Part shown: positions 1-8,558 of the stretch, in pieces
Layout: each line of letters opens with the position of its first letter
How positions within the stretch are numbered: the first letter of the stretch is position 1
Assembly (NCBI GenBank): GCA_900315315.1
Contig: OMYT01000004.1
Location: 1-64,000 of the forward strand
DNA from: an uncultured Eubacteriales bacterium
GTDB lineage: Bacteria; Bacillota; Clostridia; Christensenellales; Aristaeellaceae
Length of the DNA: 64,000 bases
Direction of reading: 5' to 3'
Position numbers and translations under genes: made by a program
The notes under the pieces: generated by a model
What the model saw: the letters and a program-made list of their open reading frames with translations, nothing else
Told to the model about the DNA's origin: nothing
The model's database searches: none

Positions 1-109
1 AATGACGAAGGGGTCACACCTGTTCCCATACCGAACACAGAAGTTAAGCCCTTCAGTGCCGATGGTACTTGGCTGGTAACGGCCCGGGAGAGTAGGTCGC
101 CGCCGGATC
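1..109 (+). rRNA. 5S ribosomal RNA, 5' end cut off by the window
   Basis: The stretch carries the typical 5S core: GGTCACACCTGTTCCCATAC, then CCGAACACAGAAGTTAAGC, then the 3' part AGTAGGTCGCCGCC. About the first 15 bases of the molecule lie before the window. The 3' end is set by eye near the GGATCC stretch and may be a few bases off. It implies that a 16S-23S-5S operon lies directly upstream, with the tRNA-Asn as its last gene. Confidence 0.93.
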
Positions 110-115
110 CCATAT

Positions 116-190
<75 letters not shown>

Positions 191-221
191 AAAAGCCTGA
201 TCGAAAGATCAGGTCTTTTTG
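191..221 (+). terminator. Rho-independent terminator after tRNA-Asn
   Basis: Stem CCTGATC / GATCAGG with a GAAA tetraloop, preceded by A-rich sequence and followed by a T-rich run (TCTTTTT). It closes the rRNA-tRNA transcription unit. Confidence 0.88.
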
Positions 222-248
222 TTATCACTGGCTTTTTTGGATGTTTTA

Positions 249-257
249 TGGGATAAT
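249..257 (+). promoter_or_regulatory. Possible extended -10 promoter for the HD hydrolase
   Basis: TGG followed by GATAAT fits an extended -10 element (TGnTATAAT). No good -35 is visible at the right distance. The start codon follows 29 bases later. Confidence 0.35.
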
Positions 258-285
258 GCCGGGGAAAGAGAAGGAGGGAGCCTAT

Positions 286-855
286 ATGCTGAGCCTGGAA
301 AGAGCAGCGGAACTGAACGGAACCATGGTGACGGAAGAACACCTGATCATCCATGCGAAGAACGTGAGCTATGCCATGGGAGCTATGGCGGAGCATTTCG
401 GAGAGGATGTCGAACACTGGCAGGCGATCGGCCTGCTGCATGATTACGACTATGAGAAGTATCCGGAGGAGCACCTGCAGCATACGAAGGAACCGCTGCT
501 GGCAGCCGGGGTTGACGAGGAGGATGTCCGGGCGATCCTGAGCCATGGCTGGGGCATTTGCTCGGATGTGGAGCCTATAACCAATCTCGAAAAGAGTCTG
601 TACACGGTGGATGAGCTGACCGGCATCATCCAGGCCTGCGCACGGATGCGGCCCAACGGTATCCAGGATCTGGAAGTCAAGAGCTTCATGAAGAAGTATA
701 AGGACAAGAAATTTGCTGCCAAGTGTGACCGGGAACTGATCCAAAAGGGCTGCGAGATGCTCGGGATGGAAGTACGGGAAGTTGCGGAGATCTGTATTGA
801 AGGGATGCGTCCCCATGCGGCCGAGATCGGCCTGGAAGGGACCGGAGCGGAGTAA
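286..855 (+). CDS. HD-superfamily hydrolase
   Basis: A 189-residue soluble protein with HD metal-hydrolase signatures. A histidine lies in IIHAKNV near residue 24, the HD pair is in GLLHDYDYEKYPEEH near residues 58-72, and a later SHGW matches the distal histidine region. The layout resembles small predicted HD hydrolases (COG2316-like), which are probable phosphohydrolases of unknown substrate. ATG 286 is chosen because AAGGAGG at 271-277 lies 8 bases upstream; the frame stays open further upstream but that would run into the tRNA. The gene ends 3 bases before patB, so the two are probably cotranscribed. The substrate cannot be told from sequence. Confidence 0.8.
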   Translation: MLSLERAAELNGTMVTEEHLIIHAKNVSYAMGAMAEHFGEDVEHWQAIGLLHDYDYEKYPEEHLQHTKEPLLAAGVDEEDVRAILSHGWGICSDVEPITNLEKSLYTVDELTGIIQACARMRPNGIQDLEVKSFMKKYKDKKFAAKCDRELIQKGCEMLGMEVREVAEICIEGMRPHAAEIGLEGTGAE

Positions 856-858
856 AAA

Positions 859-2064
859 ATGAAATACGATTTTTCAACGATGCCTGACCGGCGGGGAAAA
901 GACGCGATCGCATGGGATTCAATCGGAGAACCCGGTGCACCCGCCGGACCGAAGGAAGGTTTTGAGGCAATCCCCATGTGGGTGGCAGATATGAACTTCG
1001 CCACGTGTCCGTCAATCCAGGACGCGATCATCCGGCGGACACAGCATCCGGCCTTCGGCTACTATGCGATCTCGGATGATTATTACAGTGCTGTCATCCG
1101 CTGGCATGAGAAGCACAACGGAGTTACCGGCCTGGAGCGGAAACATATCGGCTATGAAAACGGTGTGCTGGGCGGCGTGATCTCCACGCTGAATGTGCTG
1201 TGCTCCAAGGGTGACAACGTGCTTGTGCAGAGTCCGACCTATATCGGGTTCACCCATGTACTGGAAAACAACGGCTACCGGATCGTACACAATCCGCTGG
1301 ACCGGGATAAAGACGGAATCTGGCGGCTGGACTACGAAGATCTGGAAAAGAAGATTATTGAAAACCATATTCACGCCACGATTTTCTGTAATCCGCATAA
1401 CCCCTGCGGCCGGGTCTGGGAAGCGGATGAGATCCGGAAAGCCATGGGGATCTTTGAAAAGCATCAGGTCTGGGTGGTGTCGGATGAGATCTGGTCAGAC
1501 ATTTTACTGGACGGCCATCGGCATACGCCGACGCAGTCCGTCTGCGACTATGCCCGCAGCCACACAGCGGCTTTCTACGCTCCTTCAAAAACCTTTAACC
1601 TGGCCGGGCTGGTCGGCAGCTATCACATCATCTATAACGACTGGCTGCGGGAGAGGGAAGCGAAGGAAGCGTCTCTGAGCGCATATAATGAAATGAACGT
1701 GCTGAGCATGCACGCACTGATCGGGGCCTATACGCCTGAAGGGGAAACATGGGTCAGCGAACTGCGGGAAACGCTGAGCAAAAATGTACAATTTGCATAT
1801 GATCTGATTACGACCCGCTGGAAGGGAATCACCCTGCAGAAACCGGAAGGGACCTATATGCTGTTCCTGCACTGTGAAGAGTGGTGCAAGGCGCATGGGA
1901 AGACGATCGATGAACTGCAGAAGATGGGTACGGATGTAGGTGTGGCCTGGCAGGACGGGAGGATGTTCGGGGATCCGTGGGGGATCAGGATGAATTTGGC
2001 GCTTCCTTTCTATAAAGTAAAGGAAGCTTTTGAAAGACTTGATCAATATGTCTTTTGCAAATAA
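859..2064 (+). CDS. patB: PatB/MalY-type PLP-dependent C-S lyase (cystathionine beta-lyase)
   Basis: A 401-residue fold-type I aminotransferase-like enzyme. MALY/PatB features include the N-terminal WVADMNFATCP (about residues 41-51), NPHNPCGRVW, SDEIWSDILL and the PLP lysine K244 in SKTFNLAGL. The family cleaves cystathionine or cysteine conjugates to a thiol, pyruvate and ammonia, and some members also act as aminotransferases or regulators. Full length for the family. It follows the HD gene with a 3-base gap and shares its transcript; the biochemical link between them is unclear. The assignment to the C-S lyase subgroup is good, the exact substrate is not known. Confidence 0.88.
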   Translation: MKYDFSTMPDRRGKDAIAWDSIGEPGAPAGPKEGFEAIPMWVADMNFATCPSIQDAIIRRTQHPAFGYYAISDDYYSAVIRWHEKHNGVTGLERKHIGYENGVLGGVISTLNVLCSKGDNVLVQSPTYIGFTHVLENNGYRIVHNPLDRDKDGIWRLDYEDLEKKIIENHIHATIFCNPHNPCGRVWEADEIRKAMGIFEKHQVWVVSDEIWSDILLDGHRHTPTQSVCDYARSHTAAFYAPSKTFNLAGLVGSYHIIYNDWLREREAKEASLSAYNEMNVLSMHALIGAYTPEGETWVSELRETLSKNVQFAYDLITTRWKGITLQKPEGTYMLFLHCEEWCKAHGKTIDELQKMGTDVGVAWQDGRMFGDPWGIRMNLALPFYKVKEAFERLDQYVFCK

Positions 2065-2067
2065 ATT

Positions 2068-2150
2068 CGAGGGCTTTCCGATCGCCCTCGAGCTCCTTCG
2101 GCCATAATGTAGAGGGGACAGATCCGCCCCCCAACCCCCCTTCGGCTATA
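2068..2150 (+). repeat. Hairpin/CCTTCGG repeat, two units in tandem
   Basis: First unit: stem TCGAGGGC / GCCCTCGA around the loop TTTCCGATC, followed by GCTCCTTCGGCCATAATG. Second unit: GGGG-ACAGATCCG-CCCC followed by CCAACCCCCCTTCGGCTATAATGG. It lies between convergent genes (patB ending at 2064 and the minus-strand gene ending at 2174) and could also work as a transcription stop. Same family as the elements at 9773, 22107 and 23397. Confidence 0.7.
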
Positions 2151-2173
2151 ATGGGGAGAAGGTTGCTTTTTTG

Positions 2174-2776
2174 TTATTCTTCTTTGATTTCGTGATTAAC
2201 GGTGAAGAGCTGGAGGGAGCGGGAGAGGTCGGAGATCCGGCTGCTGAGAGAGCGGGGAAGAATCAGAACGTAGAGCGCCTGATCTGTCGCCGTGTGGATA
2301 CGGACGGTGTCGCCTTTTTCCATGCGGACGGAAGGGCTGCCGAAGAGAGCCGGCCCTGCGGAAGCGCTGAAATGAAAGCCGTCCTCGAGCAAGCTCAGGG
2401 AATCGGCTGGGCAGATGCTCTGCAGGATCAGAGGCTGCCCAGCCTCTGTCTGCCAGTAAAGGGTGGCATTCCGGGCAAAGGAGCCGGAGACTGCCGCATC
2501 AGAGGAAACAGCGGAAACAAAGGTCATCCCGGAGCCGCTCATAAAGCTCATGACCGGAGCCGGGAAAGCAGCGACCAGGCGGTACAGTTCCGTTTCATCC
2601 TTGATTTCCAGTGCAGGGCTTGGCGCCAGGGAGAGGGCCGCAGCCGAAGAATCCGTCTTCTCCGGGGCAGGCTTTGCCAGAATCAGGGAGACGGCGGCCA
2701 ACACCAGAAGGCCAATGAAAAGAATTGCCCCCAGAATCTTTAGCAGAACCTTCCAGAACTTTTTCCCGGCCGACAA
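2174..2776 (-). CDS. Uncharacterised single-pass membrane or secreted protein
   Basis: A 200-residue protein I do not recognise. One hydrophobic segment (about residues 10-34, LLKILGAILFIGLLVLAAVS) follows a basic N terminus, so it is probably an anchored protein with most of its chain outside. The rest is Ser/Ala-rich with no known motif; the end (VLILPRSLSSRISDLSR) looks helical. The start is TTG at 2776, supported by AGGAGG about 10 bases upstream on the minus strand. A consensus promoter (TTGACA-17-TATAAT) lies directly upstream, which argues that it is a real, well-transcribed gene. The plus-strand frame over the same region has no such support. Confidence 0.65.
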   Translation of the reverse strand: MSAGKKFWKVLLKILGAILFIGLLVLAAVSLILAKPAPEKTDSSAAALSLAPSPALEIKDETELYRLVAAFPAPVMSFMSGSGMTFVSAVSSDAAVSGSFARNATLYWQTEAGQPLILQSICPADSLSLLEDGFHFSASAGPALFGSPSVRMEKGDTVRIHTATDQALYVLILPRSLSSRISDLSRSLQLFTVNHEIKEE

Positions 2777-2836
2777 AGGAGAATCCCCTCCTATATATCA
2801 GGATCAGAAGCAGGCTTTCAGCCTGCTGTTTCGTTC

Positions 2837-2865
2837 ATTATAACGAGGCAAAAAATGCCTGTCAA
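2837..2865 (-). promoter_or_regulatory. Perfect-consensus sigma-A promoter for the 2174-2776 gene
   Basis: On the minus strand TTGACA (2865-2860) and TATAAT (2842-2837) are separated by exactly 17 bases. The spacer contains an inverted repeat AGGCA-AAAAA-TGCCT that could be an operator. Confidence 0.8.
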
Positions 2866-2899
2866 ATTCGCCGAAAAGCGCATAGGGACAGGCGCGGAC

Positions 2900-2928
2900 T
2901 TGCCCGAAACAGCAATTGGTTGTAAAAT
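2900..2928 (+). promoter_or_regulatory. Probable promoter for the 2952-4118 gene
   Basis: TTGCCC (2900-2905), 17 bases, TAAAAT (2923-2928). It lies 23 bases before the chosen start codon, leaving a short leader with the ribosome binding site. Confidence 0.55.
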
Positions 2929-2951
2929 ATAAGTTCATGGAGGGATGGGGA

Positions 2952-4118
2952 ATGAAGATTTTTTGCAGGATCCGGAAGCTGTACTGCCTGGCAGTTGTGC
3001 TGATCATGGCTGCAGGATGCTGCCTGGCGGAAACGGATGTCCGCGTCGAGGACAGAGGATTGGATCTGTCGGAGGAGATCAGCATTCACTACCCCGCGAT
3101 CACGGGAACGGAGGATGCGGCGCTCGGGGAACAGATCAACGATCAGATTCAGCAGGACAACAGGATCCCGGAATATCTGGCACGGGCAGCGCAGCTGATC
3201 TCCGGCGGAAGCCTGAGGACGGAATGGACAGGCGGGATTACCGGCGAGGAGTTGTTCAGCTGCACGGTGTCCGCAGCAGGCGCGCTGGAGACGACGCGCA
3301 CAGCCCATGCCCTGACGGGGAGCAATATTGACCTGCGGGACGGGCATGAGATCGGGCTGCAGGAACTGTTTACGGACGAGGCAGCGGCCCGGGAGATGAT
3401 CGAAAGCTATCTTGAAGACGAGGTGGCGCCGGATTTGAGCGCCCACCTGCAGAACAGCGAAGTGACCCCGATACCGGAGACCTTTGTGATGGAACCTGTC
3501 GGACTGCGGCTGCTGTATCCGGCAGATCACCTGAGCACCCTGAACGACCGGGCCGGGGAGATCCGGATCGGGTGGTATCGGCTGCGGGAGGTGCTGAACC
3601 TGAGCGATGGAAGCATCCTGAGCCGCCTGGGCGCGGAGGAGATGATCACGCTTTCGCCGGAGAGTGCGAAGAAATTGAAAAGCACGGCATCGGAAGGCCG
3701 CCTGCCGGGGATTCCGGCGGCGATCGGCGAAAAGATGCAGGAATTGACGGACAGGTACCATCTGCTGACAGATCCGGACGGATATGAAGGCGGCAGGATG
3801 TTTTCACTGGAAGGCGGCGATTTCCGCAAGGTTTACCTGCTGACGGATGACCTGAGCCGGGACTGGGAGCACAGCGTGGTGCAGGGGATCCGGGCGGATG
3901 AAGGCTGCGCGTATGGCCTGTGCATCGGAGAGACGAAACGGGACGAGTGGCTGGATGCGCTCGGAGAACCGGACAGCGAGGCAGAGATTTCCGACGAGAA
4001 GGCGGAGGCGAACCGGATTGTTCCGGGAAAATGCGATTACTACAGCTGCGGGAATTACCGTCTGCAGCTTTACAGTGATGAGGACGGGACGCTGGTCAGT
4101 GTGGTGCTGACGGAGTGA
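2952..4118 (+). CDS. Secreted RsiV-like (DUF3298-type) protein
   Basis: 388 residues. A signal sequence (MKIFCRIRKLYCLAVVLIMA followed by AGCCLAE) leads a mature domain. MAAGC could be a weak lipobox, otherwise cleavage after CLA. The middle resembles the DUF4163/DUF3298 fold found in RsiV-like extracytoplasmic proteins: IHYPAITG, then DLRDGHEIGLQELF and FVMEPVGLRLLYPADH. The C-terminal 140 residues (from about DRYHLLTDPDG) are unassigned. ATG 2952 is chosen because GGAGG lies 8 bases upstream and the signal peptide then starts properly. Function is unknown; no sigma-factor gene is adjacent, so an anti-sigma role is not supported here. Confidence 0.65.
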   Translation: MKIFCRIRKLYCLAVVLIMAAGCCLAETDVRVEDRGLDLSEEISIHYPAITGTEDAALGEQINDQIQQDNRIPEYLARAAQLISGGSLRTEWTGGITGEELFSCTVSAAGALETTRTAHALTGSNIDLRDGHEIGLQELFTDEAAAREMIESYLEDEVAPDLSAHLQNSEVTPIPETFVMEPVGLRLLYPADHLSTLNDRAGEIRIGWYRLREVLNLSDGSILSRLGAEEMITLSPESAKKLKSTASEGRLPGIPAAIGEKMQELTDRYHLLTDPDGYEGGRMFSLEGGDFRKVYLLTDDLSRDWEHSVVQGIRADEGCAYGLCIGETKRDEWLDALGEPDSEAEISDEKAEANRIVPGKCDYYSCGNYRLQLYSDEDGTLVSVVLTE

Positions 4119-4136
4119 TGTCTGCTCCGGCGGGGG

Positions 4137-4163
4137 AGATCCCTCGACTGCGCTCGGGATGAC
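4137..4163 (+). repeat. Short ATCCCTCGA...TCGGGATGA repeat, copy 1
   Basis: ATCCCTCGACTGCGCTCGGG followed by ATGACA is a short partly palindromic sequence that I recognise from many unrelated bacterial genomes. Its reverse frame reads PERSRGIS. A second copy is at 8510-8533. It sits just upstream of the ftsK ribosome binding site. Confidence 0.7.
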
Positions 4164-4179
4164 ACATGGGGAGGAAAGA

Positions 4180-7089
4180 ATGGCTCAAAGAGGGAGCGGA
4201 CGAAGACAGGCGCCGGCCTATTCGGCGGACGCGATGGCACTGCGGTATATTGCCGGTCTGGTGCTGATTGCGCTGGGCGCCATCATCTTCATGGCAGTGG
4301 AACTGAATATGACGGGCAACATTTTCGAGGGCCTGCGCAGGATTTGTTTCGGCCTGTGCGGGATTCTTGCTTATGTCCTGCCCGCGCTGATTCTGTGGGC
4401 CGGAGGTCTGGTGATCTGGTCCACACAGAAAAAGGCGCCGGTGCTGCCCTGGGTCTTCGGGATGCTCGCTTTCATCGGGATCTGTACGCTTTTCATGGTT
4501 CCGAATGCAATGGAACATCTTAAGAGCAAATTCGGTGATAATTGGGGCGCAGTGATTAACGGAGCTTATTCTGAAGGCGCTCAGTATACGAATTCTTTAA
4601 TCGGCGGCGGAGCCATCGGGACGATTCTGGCCTGGCCGCTGTGGAAATATCTCGGGACGGTACTGGGTACGGCGATCGTATTCATCCTGACGCTGCTGGC
4701 AGTGCTGATGGCATTCAACCTGACACCTTCCCGGATCCGGGATCTGCTGACCGGACAGGCAGGAAAACGACGGGAACAGCAGCAGGCGGAACGGGAACGT
4801 GCCGAACAGCAGCAAATGGCCTGGCAGCAGCAACAGGAGATGCAGCGGGCCGCCTGGCAGGAACAGCAGGCAAGGATTCTGCAGCAACAGCAACAGCAGC
4901 AGTATATGCAGACTACTGCGCATCAGATATCTCAGCAAGGCATGGGCGGGCAGGGTATACCCGTCCGGGATGACGGCGGCGTGAGCAACTGGCAGAATCT
5001 GACGACCACCAGTCAGCTGGTATCTGCAAGCACGGGCCACCAAAGCAAAATCTTCGGAAAACAAAAGCGTGAAAAAACCGACGGGACGGACGCCTCTTTC
5101 CGGAGCAAGATTTTCGGGCGGAGCAAGAAAGAAGAATACGATGGGCTGAGCGACGGAACAACGCTGAAGCAGCAAGTCAAATCTGCACAGGAAACTGAGG
5201 AGCGGAGAACCCGCAGAACGGCGACAGGCGCGGAGCTTACGCAGCCTCAGACCCACTGGACACCGCCGGCTGTCGAGGAAGAACCGGCAGAGACTCCGGC
5301 GCGCAGACGTAAACAGGCGCTGGAAGTTCAGCCTGTGCAGACTGAAACACCGCCGGCACGGACAGAACCTGTTTCGCAGCCGAAGCAACCCGCATCCCAA
5401 CCGAAACAGTCCGTATCCCAACCCCCAAAGCCTGCGACACCGACAACAGACTACAGCAGGCCCGTGGAGGAGAAGCCTGAAAAGAAGACTCCCGCCAAAC
5501 CGGTGATTCCGGCGGTGCAGCAGACAATCGGCGAAGAGGCTTACAAACCGCCGGTCAAGCTGCCCCCGAAAGCGGATACAGTCCGCACGGCGGAAAATGA
5601 CATCTGGACACCGACACCTTATAACTATCCGCCGATCACGGATCTGGCGATGCCCAGGCAGGGCATCGCAGACACGAGCGCAGAGGATGAAATGCGGTCC
5701 CGCAAGCTGGAGGAAACATTGGCCAGCTTCAAGGTGCAGGCGCGGGTGGTGCATGTGACCCACGGACCGGCGATCTCCCGGTTCGAACTGGAACTGGCGG
5801 CGGGTACCAAGGTCAACAAGGTATCCGAGCTGGAAAAGGACATTGCCTACGGCATGTCCGCCACATCCGTACGGATAGAAGCGCCGATTCCGGGCAAGAG
5901 CCTGGTGGGCGTCGAGGTGCCGAACCAGAAGGTATCCACCGTAACGCTGCGGGAAGTGCTGCAGAGCGATAAAATGCAAAACGCCAAATCCCTGCTGACG
6001 GTGGCACTGGGACGGGACATCGCCGGCACACCCATCGTATGCGATCTGGCAAAGATGCCGCATATGCTGATTGCCGGACAGACGGGCAGCGGTAAATCCG
6101 TATGCATCAACGCGATCATTAACAGCTTGCTGTACCGGGCGGGTCCGGATGAGGTGAAACTGATCCTGGTTGATCCGAAGGTGGTTGAGCTGCAGTGCTA
6201 TAACGGGATCCCGCATCTGCTGATCCCGGTGGTGAATGATCCGCACAAGGCCGCCGCGGCCCTGGCCTGGGCAGTGGCGGAGATGATGGAACGCTACGAC
6301 AAGTTTGCCGAGCGTAAAGTGCGGAACCTGGAAGGCTACAACAGCGTGATTGCACCGACGGAAAAACCGATGAGCCGGATCGTAATTATCATCGACGAGC
6401 TGGCGGACCTGATGATGGTCTGCAAGAAGGACGTAGAAGAATATATCTGCCGGCTGACCCAGCTGGCACGCGCGGCAGGCATCCACCTGATCGTTGCGAC
6501 GCAGCGCCCCTCGGTAGACGTAATCACCGGTCTGATCAAGGCTAACATTCCGAGCCGGATTGCCTTCAAGACGGCGAGCTATGTGGACAGCCGCACAATC
6601 CTCGACCGCAATGGTGCCGAGCAGCTGCTGGGCTGGGGCGATATGCTGTATCTGCCTACCGGTTCCTTTGCCCCAACACGGGTGCAGGGCTGCTTCCTGA
6701 GCGATGAGGAGGTCAACAACATTGTGACCCATGTGCGCAACGCGAATCCCAGCACGTATGACCCGGATATTCTGGAGAAGCTGGACCAGATTGCCAGCGG
6801 CAGCGCGGAGGGCGGCGGCGCCGATATTATCATCAACAGCAGCGACATGAGCGGCGGGGACGGCGGCCTGTTTGAGCAGGCGGTTGAGTTCGCGATTGCC
6901 GACGGGCAGATCTCCACCAGTACGCTGCAGCGCAGGCTGAAGATCGGCTATGCCCGGGCGGGCCGGCTGACAGACGAGATGGAGGAACGGGGCATCGTTG
7001 CGGCCAAGGACGGCAGCAAACCCCGCAAATGCCTGATTACCCGGGAGGAATGGGAAGAAATGAAGAAATCCACGGAAGGAATGGCATAA
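4180..7089 (+). CDS. ftsK: DNA translocase FtsK/SpoIIIE
   Basis: A 969-residue ATP-driven DNA pump that moves chromosomes through the division or sporulation septum. It has four or so N-terminal membrane segments (residues about 15-170), then a long Gln- and Pro-rich linker (about 190-470, with a run of glutamines near residue 230). The motor follows, with Walker A GQTGSGKSVC (K639) and Walker B IVIIIDELADLMM, and a C-terminal gamma winged-helix domain (LLQRRLKIGYARAGRL-like, here TLQRRLKIGYARAGRL). The motor and gamma domain are canonical. ATG 4180 follows GGGGAGGAAAG. The next gene starts 3 bases after its stop, suggesting cotranscription. Confidence 0.95.
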   Translation: MAQRGSGRRQAPAYSADAMALRYIAGLVLIALGAIIFMAVELNMTGNIFEGLRRICFGLCGILAYVLPALILWAGGLVIWSTQKKAPVLPWVFGMLAFIGICTLFMVPNAMEHLKSKFGDNWGAVINGAYSEGAQYTNSLIGGGAIGTILAWPLWKYLGTVLGTAIVFILTLLAVLMAFNLTPSRIRDLLTGQAGKRREQQQAERERAEQQQMAWQQQQEMQRAAWQEQQARILQQQQQQQYMQTTAHQISQQGMGGQGIPVRDDGGVSNWQNLTTTSQLVSASTGHQSKIFGKQKREKTDGTDASFRSKIFGRSKKEEYDGLSDGTTLKQQVKSAQETEERRTRRTATGAELTQPQTHWTPPAVEEEPAETPARRRKQALEVQPVQTETPPARTEPVSQPKQPASQPKQSVSQPPKPATPTTDYSRPVEEKPEKKTPAKPVIPAVQQTIGEEAYKPPVKLPPKADTVRTAENDIWTPTPYNYPPITDLAMPRQGIADTSAEDEMRSRKLEETLASFKVQARVVHVTHGPAISRFELELAAGTKVNKVSELEKDIAYGMSATSVRIEAPIPGKSLVGVEVPNQKVSTVTLREVLQSDKMQNAKSLLTVALGRDIAGTPIVCDLAKMPHMLIAGQTGSGKSVCINAIINSLLYRAGPDEVKLILVDPKVVELQCYNGIPHLLIPVVNDPHKAAAALAWAVAEMMERYDKFAERKVRNLEGYNSVIAPTEKPMSRIVIIIDELADLMMVCKKDVEEYICRLTQLARAAGIHLIVATQRPSVDVITGLIKANIPSRIAFKTASYVDSRTILDRNGAEQLLGWGDMLYLPTGSFAPTRVQGCFLSDEEVNNIVTHVRNANPSTYDPDILEKLDQIASGSAEGGGADIIINSSDMSGGDGGLFEQAVEFAIADGQISTSTLQRRLKIGYARAGRLTDEMEERGIVAAKDGSKPRKCLITREEWEEMKKSTEGMA

Positions 7090-7092
7090 ACC

Positions 7093-8349
7093 ATGGCAAA
7101 CATGCTGGATTACATGGTCTGGCGCGGAGATATTCCTTTTTCAGCGGTACCCTGGGACGCCATTGACGGGCTGGGCTGCGCGACGATCAGTTATCTCGAT
7201 TTCCACGGGGCAGGGGGCAGCAGCGGCTGGACCCTGGAGGAACTGAACCGGATTGACGCAATCCAGGAAGGGAGCACCAGCTCTTTTGCCGCCCGAAAAG
7301 AGTTATTTATCAAAATGGCGGAAAGCACCCGATTCGCAGAAACCCGGATGCATCATGCAATCGCGCTGACGGATCATGAGATTGAAATGCAGTTTTCCGC
7401 CATGTGCCTGGACCTGCCGGACGGGACGACCTGTATTGCCTTCCGCGGGACCGACAACACGATTGTCGGATGGCGGGAAGACTTCAACATGGCCTACCAG
7501 ACCCGGGTGCCGGCACAGGAAGCCGCAACGCTCTATCTGACACGGGCAGCAGAACTCTCGAACCGGCCGCTGCGGCTCGTTGGCCACAGCAAAGGCGGGA
7601 ACCTGGCAGTTTACGCATCTGCCTGCGTGTCGAAGAAGATTCAGAAGCGGATTGAGAGTATCTGGTCCTATGACGGACCGGGTATGAACCGGGAAATGTC
7701 GCAGAGCGAAGGCTTCGGGCGGATCCGCGAAAAGATCCGGTCCTATATTCCCCAGACAAGCATCATCGGCCTGCTGATGGATTACTATGAGCCCTATACC
7801 GTGGTGCACTCCGAGGCCAGCGGAATCAGCCAGCATGATCCGATGACCTGGCAGATTTACGGTCCGCGATTCGAGACGCTGGAAACCATTGATCATACAG
7901 CGACTGTTGTCCGGGACACGCTGCATGAGTGGCTGCAGAACAGCACGCCCGAGCAGCGGGCGGATTTTGTGGATACGCTGTTCCGCCTGGTGCATACCAC
8001 CAAGGCGACGAAGATGAGTGATCTGACGAGTGAGAAACTCCGGAGCCTGCTGACCATGGTCGGCAACCGGAAGGAAGTGAACCCGGAAACCCGGCGGGTG
8101 TTCAACCGGCTGATGGCGCAGGCGGTGAGCCTGGGCTTCGGTAACGTGATCGATCTGGTGCGCGGCCGGAAAGATGACGATAACAGCGACGGCAATGACG
8201 AATGGGAGACCATGTCGCCGGAGAAACGGATAGAGATGAAGACGGCCAGGGCAAAGGAAACAAAGGAAAAACCGGCTGAAACAAAACCGGCAGAAAAAGA
8301 GATCCCCGACGGAGGAAAAGAGGAAAAAAACGATCGGGCGGACCCTTGA
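7093..8349 (+). CDS. Mbeg1-like (DUF2974) alpha/beta hydrolase
   Basis: 418 residues with a lipase-like alpha/beta hydrolase core. The nucleophile elbow GHSKGG (S166) is preceded by the strand and loop CIAFRGTDNTIVGWREDF, which is typical of the DUF2974/Mbeg1 family. The C-terminal 50 residues are a charged Lys/Glu/Pro tail without fold. No signal peptide is seen, so it is probably cytoplasmic. Family members are predicted esterases or lipases; the substrate is unknown. It begins 3 bases after ftsK, and its stop codon overlaps the -35 box of the pyr promoter. Confidence 0.8.
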   Translation: MANMLDYMVWRGDIPFSAVPWDAIDGLGCATISYLDFHGAGGSSGWTLEELNRIDAIQEGSTSSFAARKELFIKMAESTRFAETRMHHAIALTDHEIEMQFSAMCLDLPDGTTCIAFRGTDNTIVGWREDFNMAYQTRVPAQEAATLYLTRAAELSNRPLRLVGHSKGGNLAVYASACVSKKIQKRIESIWSYDGPGMNREMSQSEGFGRIREKIRSYIPQTSIIGLLMDYYEPYTVVHSEASGISQHDPMTWQIYGPRFETLETIDHTATVVRDTLHEWLQNSTPEQRADFVDTLFRLVHTTKATKMSDLTSEKLRSLLTMVGNRKEVNPETRRVFNRLMAQAVSLGFGNVIDLVRGRKDDDNSDGNDEWETMSPEKRIEMKTARAKETKEKPAETKPAEKEIPDGGKEEKNDRADP

Positions 8350-8374
8350 CAAGACCCGGGCAGTATGATAAAAA
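8346..8374 (+). promoter_or_regulatory. Probable pyr operon promoter
   Basis: TTGACA at 8346-8351 with a weak -10 (TAAAAA, 8369-8374) at 17 bases. TATGAT is also present but too close to serve with this -35. Transcription would begin near 8380 and give a leader of about 180 bases before pyrC. Confidence 0.5.
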
Positions 8375-8396
8375 ATATACCGGTACCGATCTTTAA

Positions 8397-8503
8397 GGCG
8401 ATACAGAGATATCGGCAAGATTCGGAAAAGGCGTATGCCGCAGGCGCGGCAGGCGCTGCATTCATGCGATCCGAGCTCTGCCGATCTCCGGCAGAGCTTT
8501 TTT
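8397..8503 (+). promoter_or_regulatory. Candidate pyr leader attenuator with intrinsic terminator
   Basis: A hairpin CGATA-CAGAGA-TATCG (8399-8414) displays a hexaloop fitting the CNGNGA loop of PyrR-binding sites, although the closing pairs differ from the known UC/GG. Downstream, AGCTCTGCCG / CGGCAGAGCT (about 8474-8498) followed by seven Ts is a good intrinsic terminator located before pyrC. CGGCAG at 8447-8452 could pair with CTGCCG (8478-8483) as an antiterminator. The terminator is clear; the switching model is inference. Confidence 0.55.
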
Positions 8504-8509
8504 GATGAA

Positions 8510-8533
8510 ATCCCTCGACGATGTTCGGGATGA
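8510..8533 (+). repeat. Short ATCCCTCGA...TCGGGATGA repeat, copy 2
   Basis: ATCCCTCGACGATGTTCGGG followed by ATGA matches the copy at 4137 with a changed centre. It lies between the leader terminator and the pyrC ribosome binding site. Confidence 0.65.
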
Positions 8534-8558
8534 GAGGAAAGGACAGGAGGGTTGCGGA

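Noticed and set aside
2171..2743. Plus-strand frame opposite the 2174-2776 gene
   Set aside because: No binding site or signal sequence; the minus-strand frame has a membrane segment, a binding site and a consensus promoter.
4597..6732. 711-residue minus-strand frame opposite ftsK
   Set aside because: Low-complexity Leu/Arg translation caused by codon bias of ftsK.
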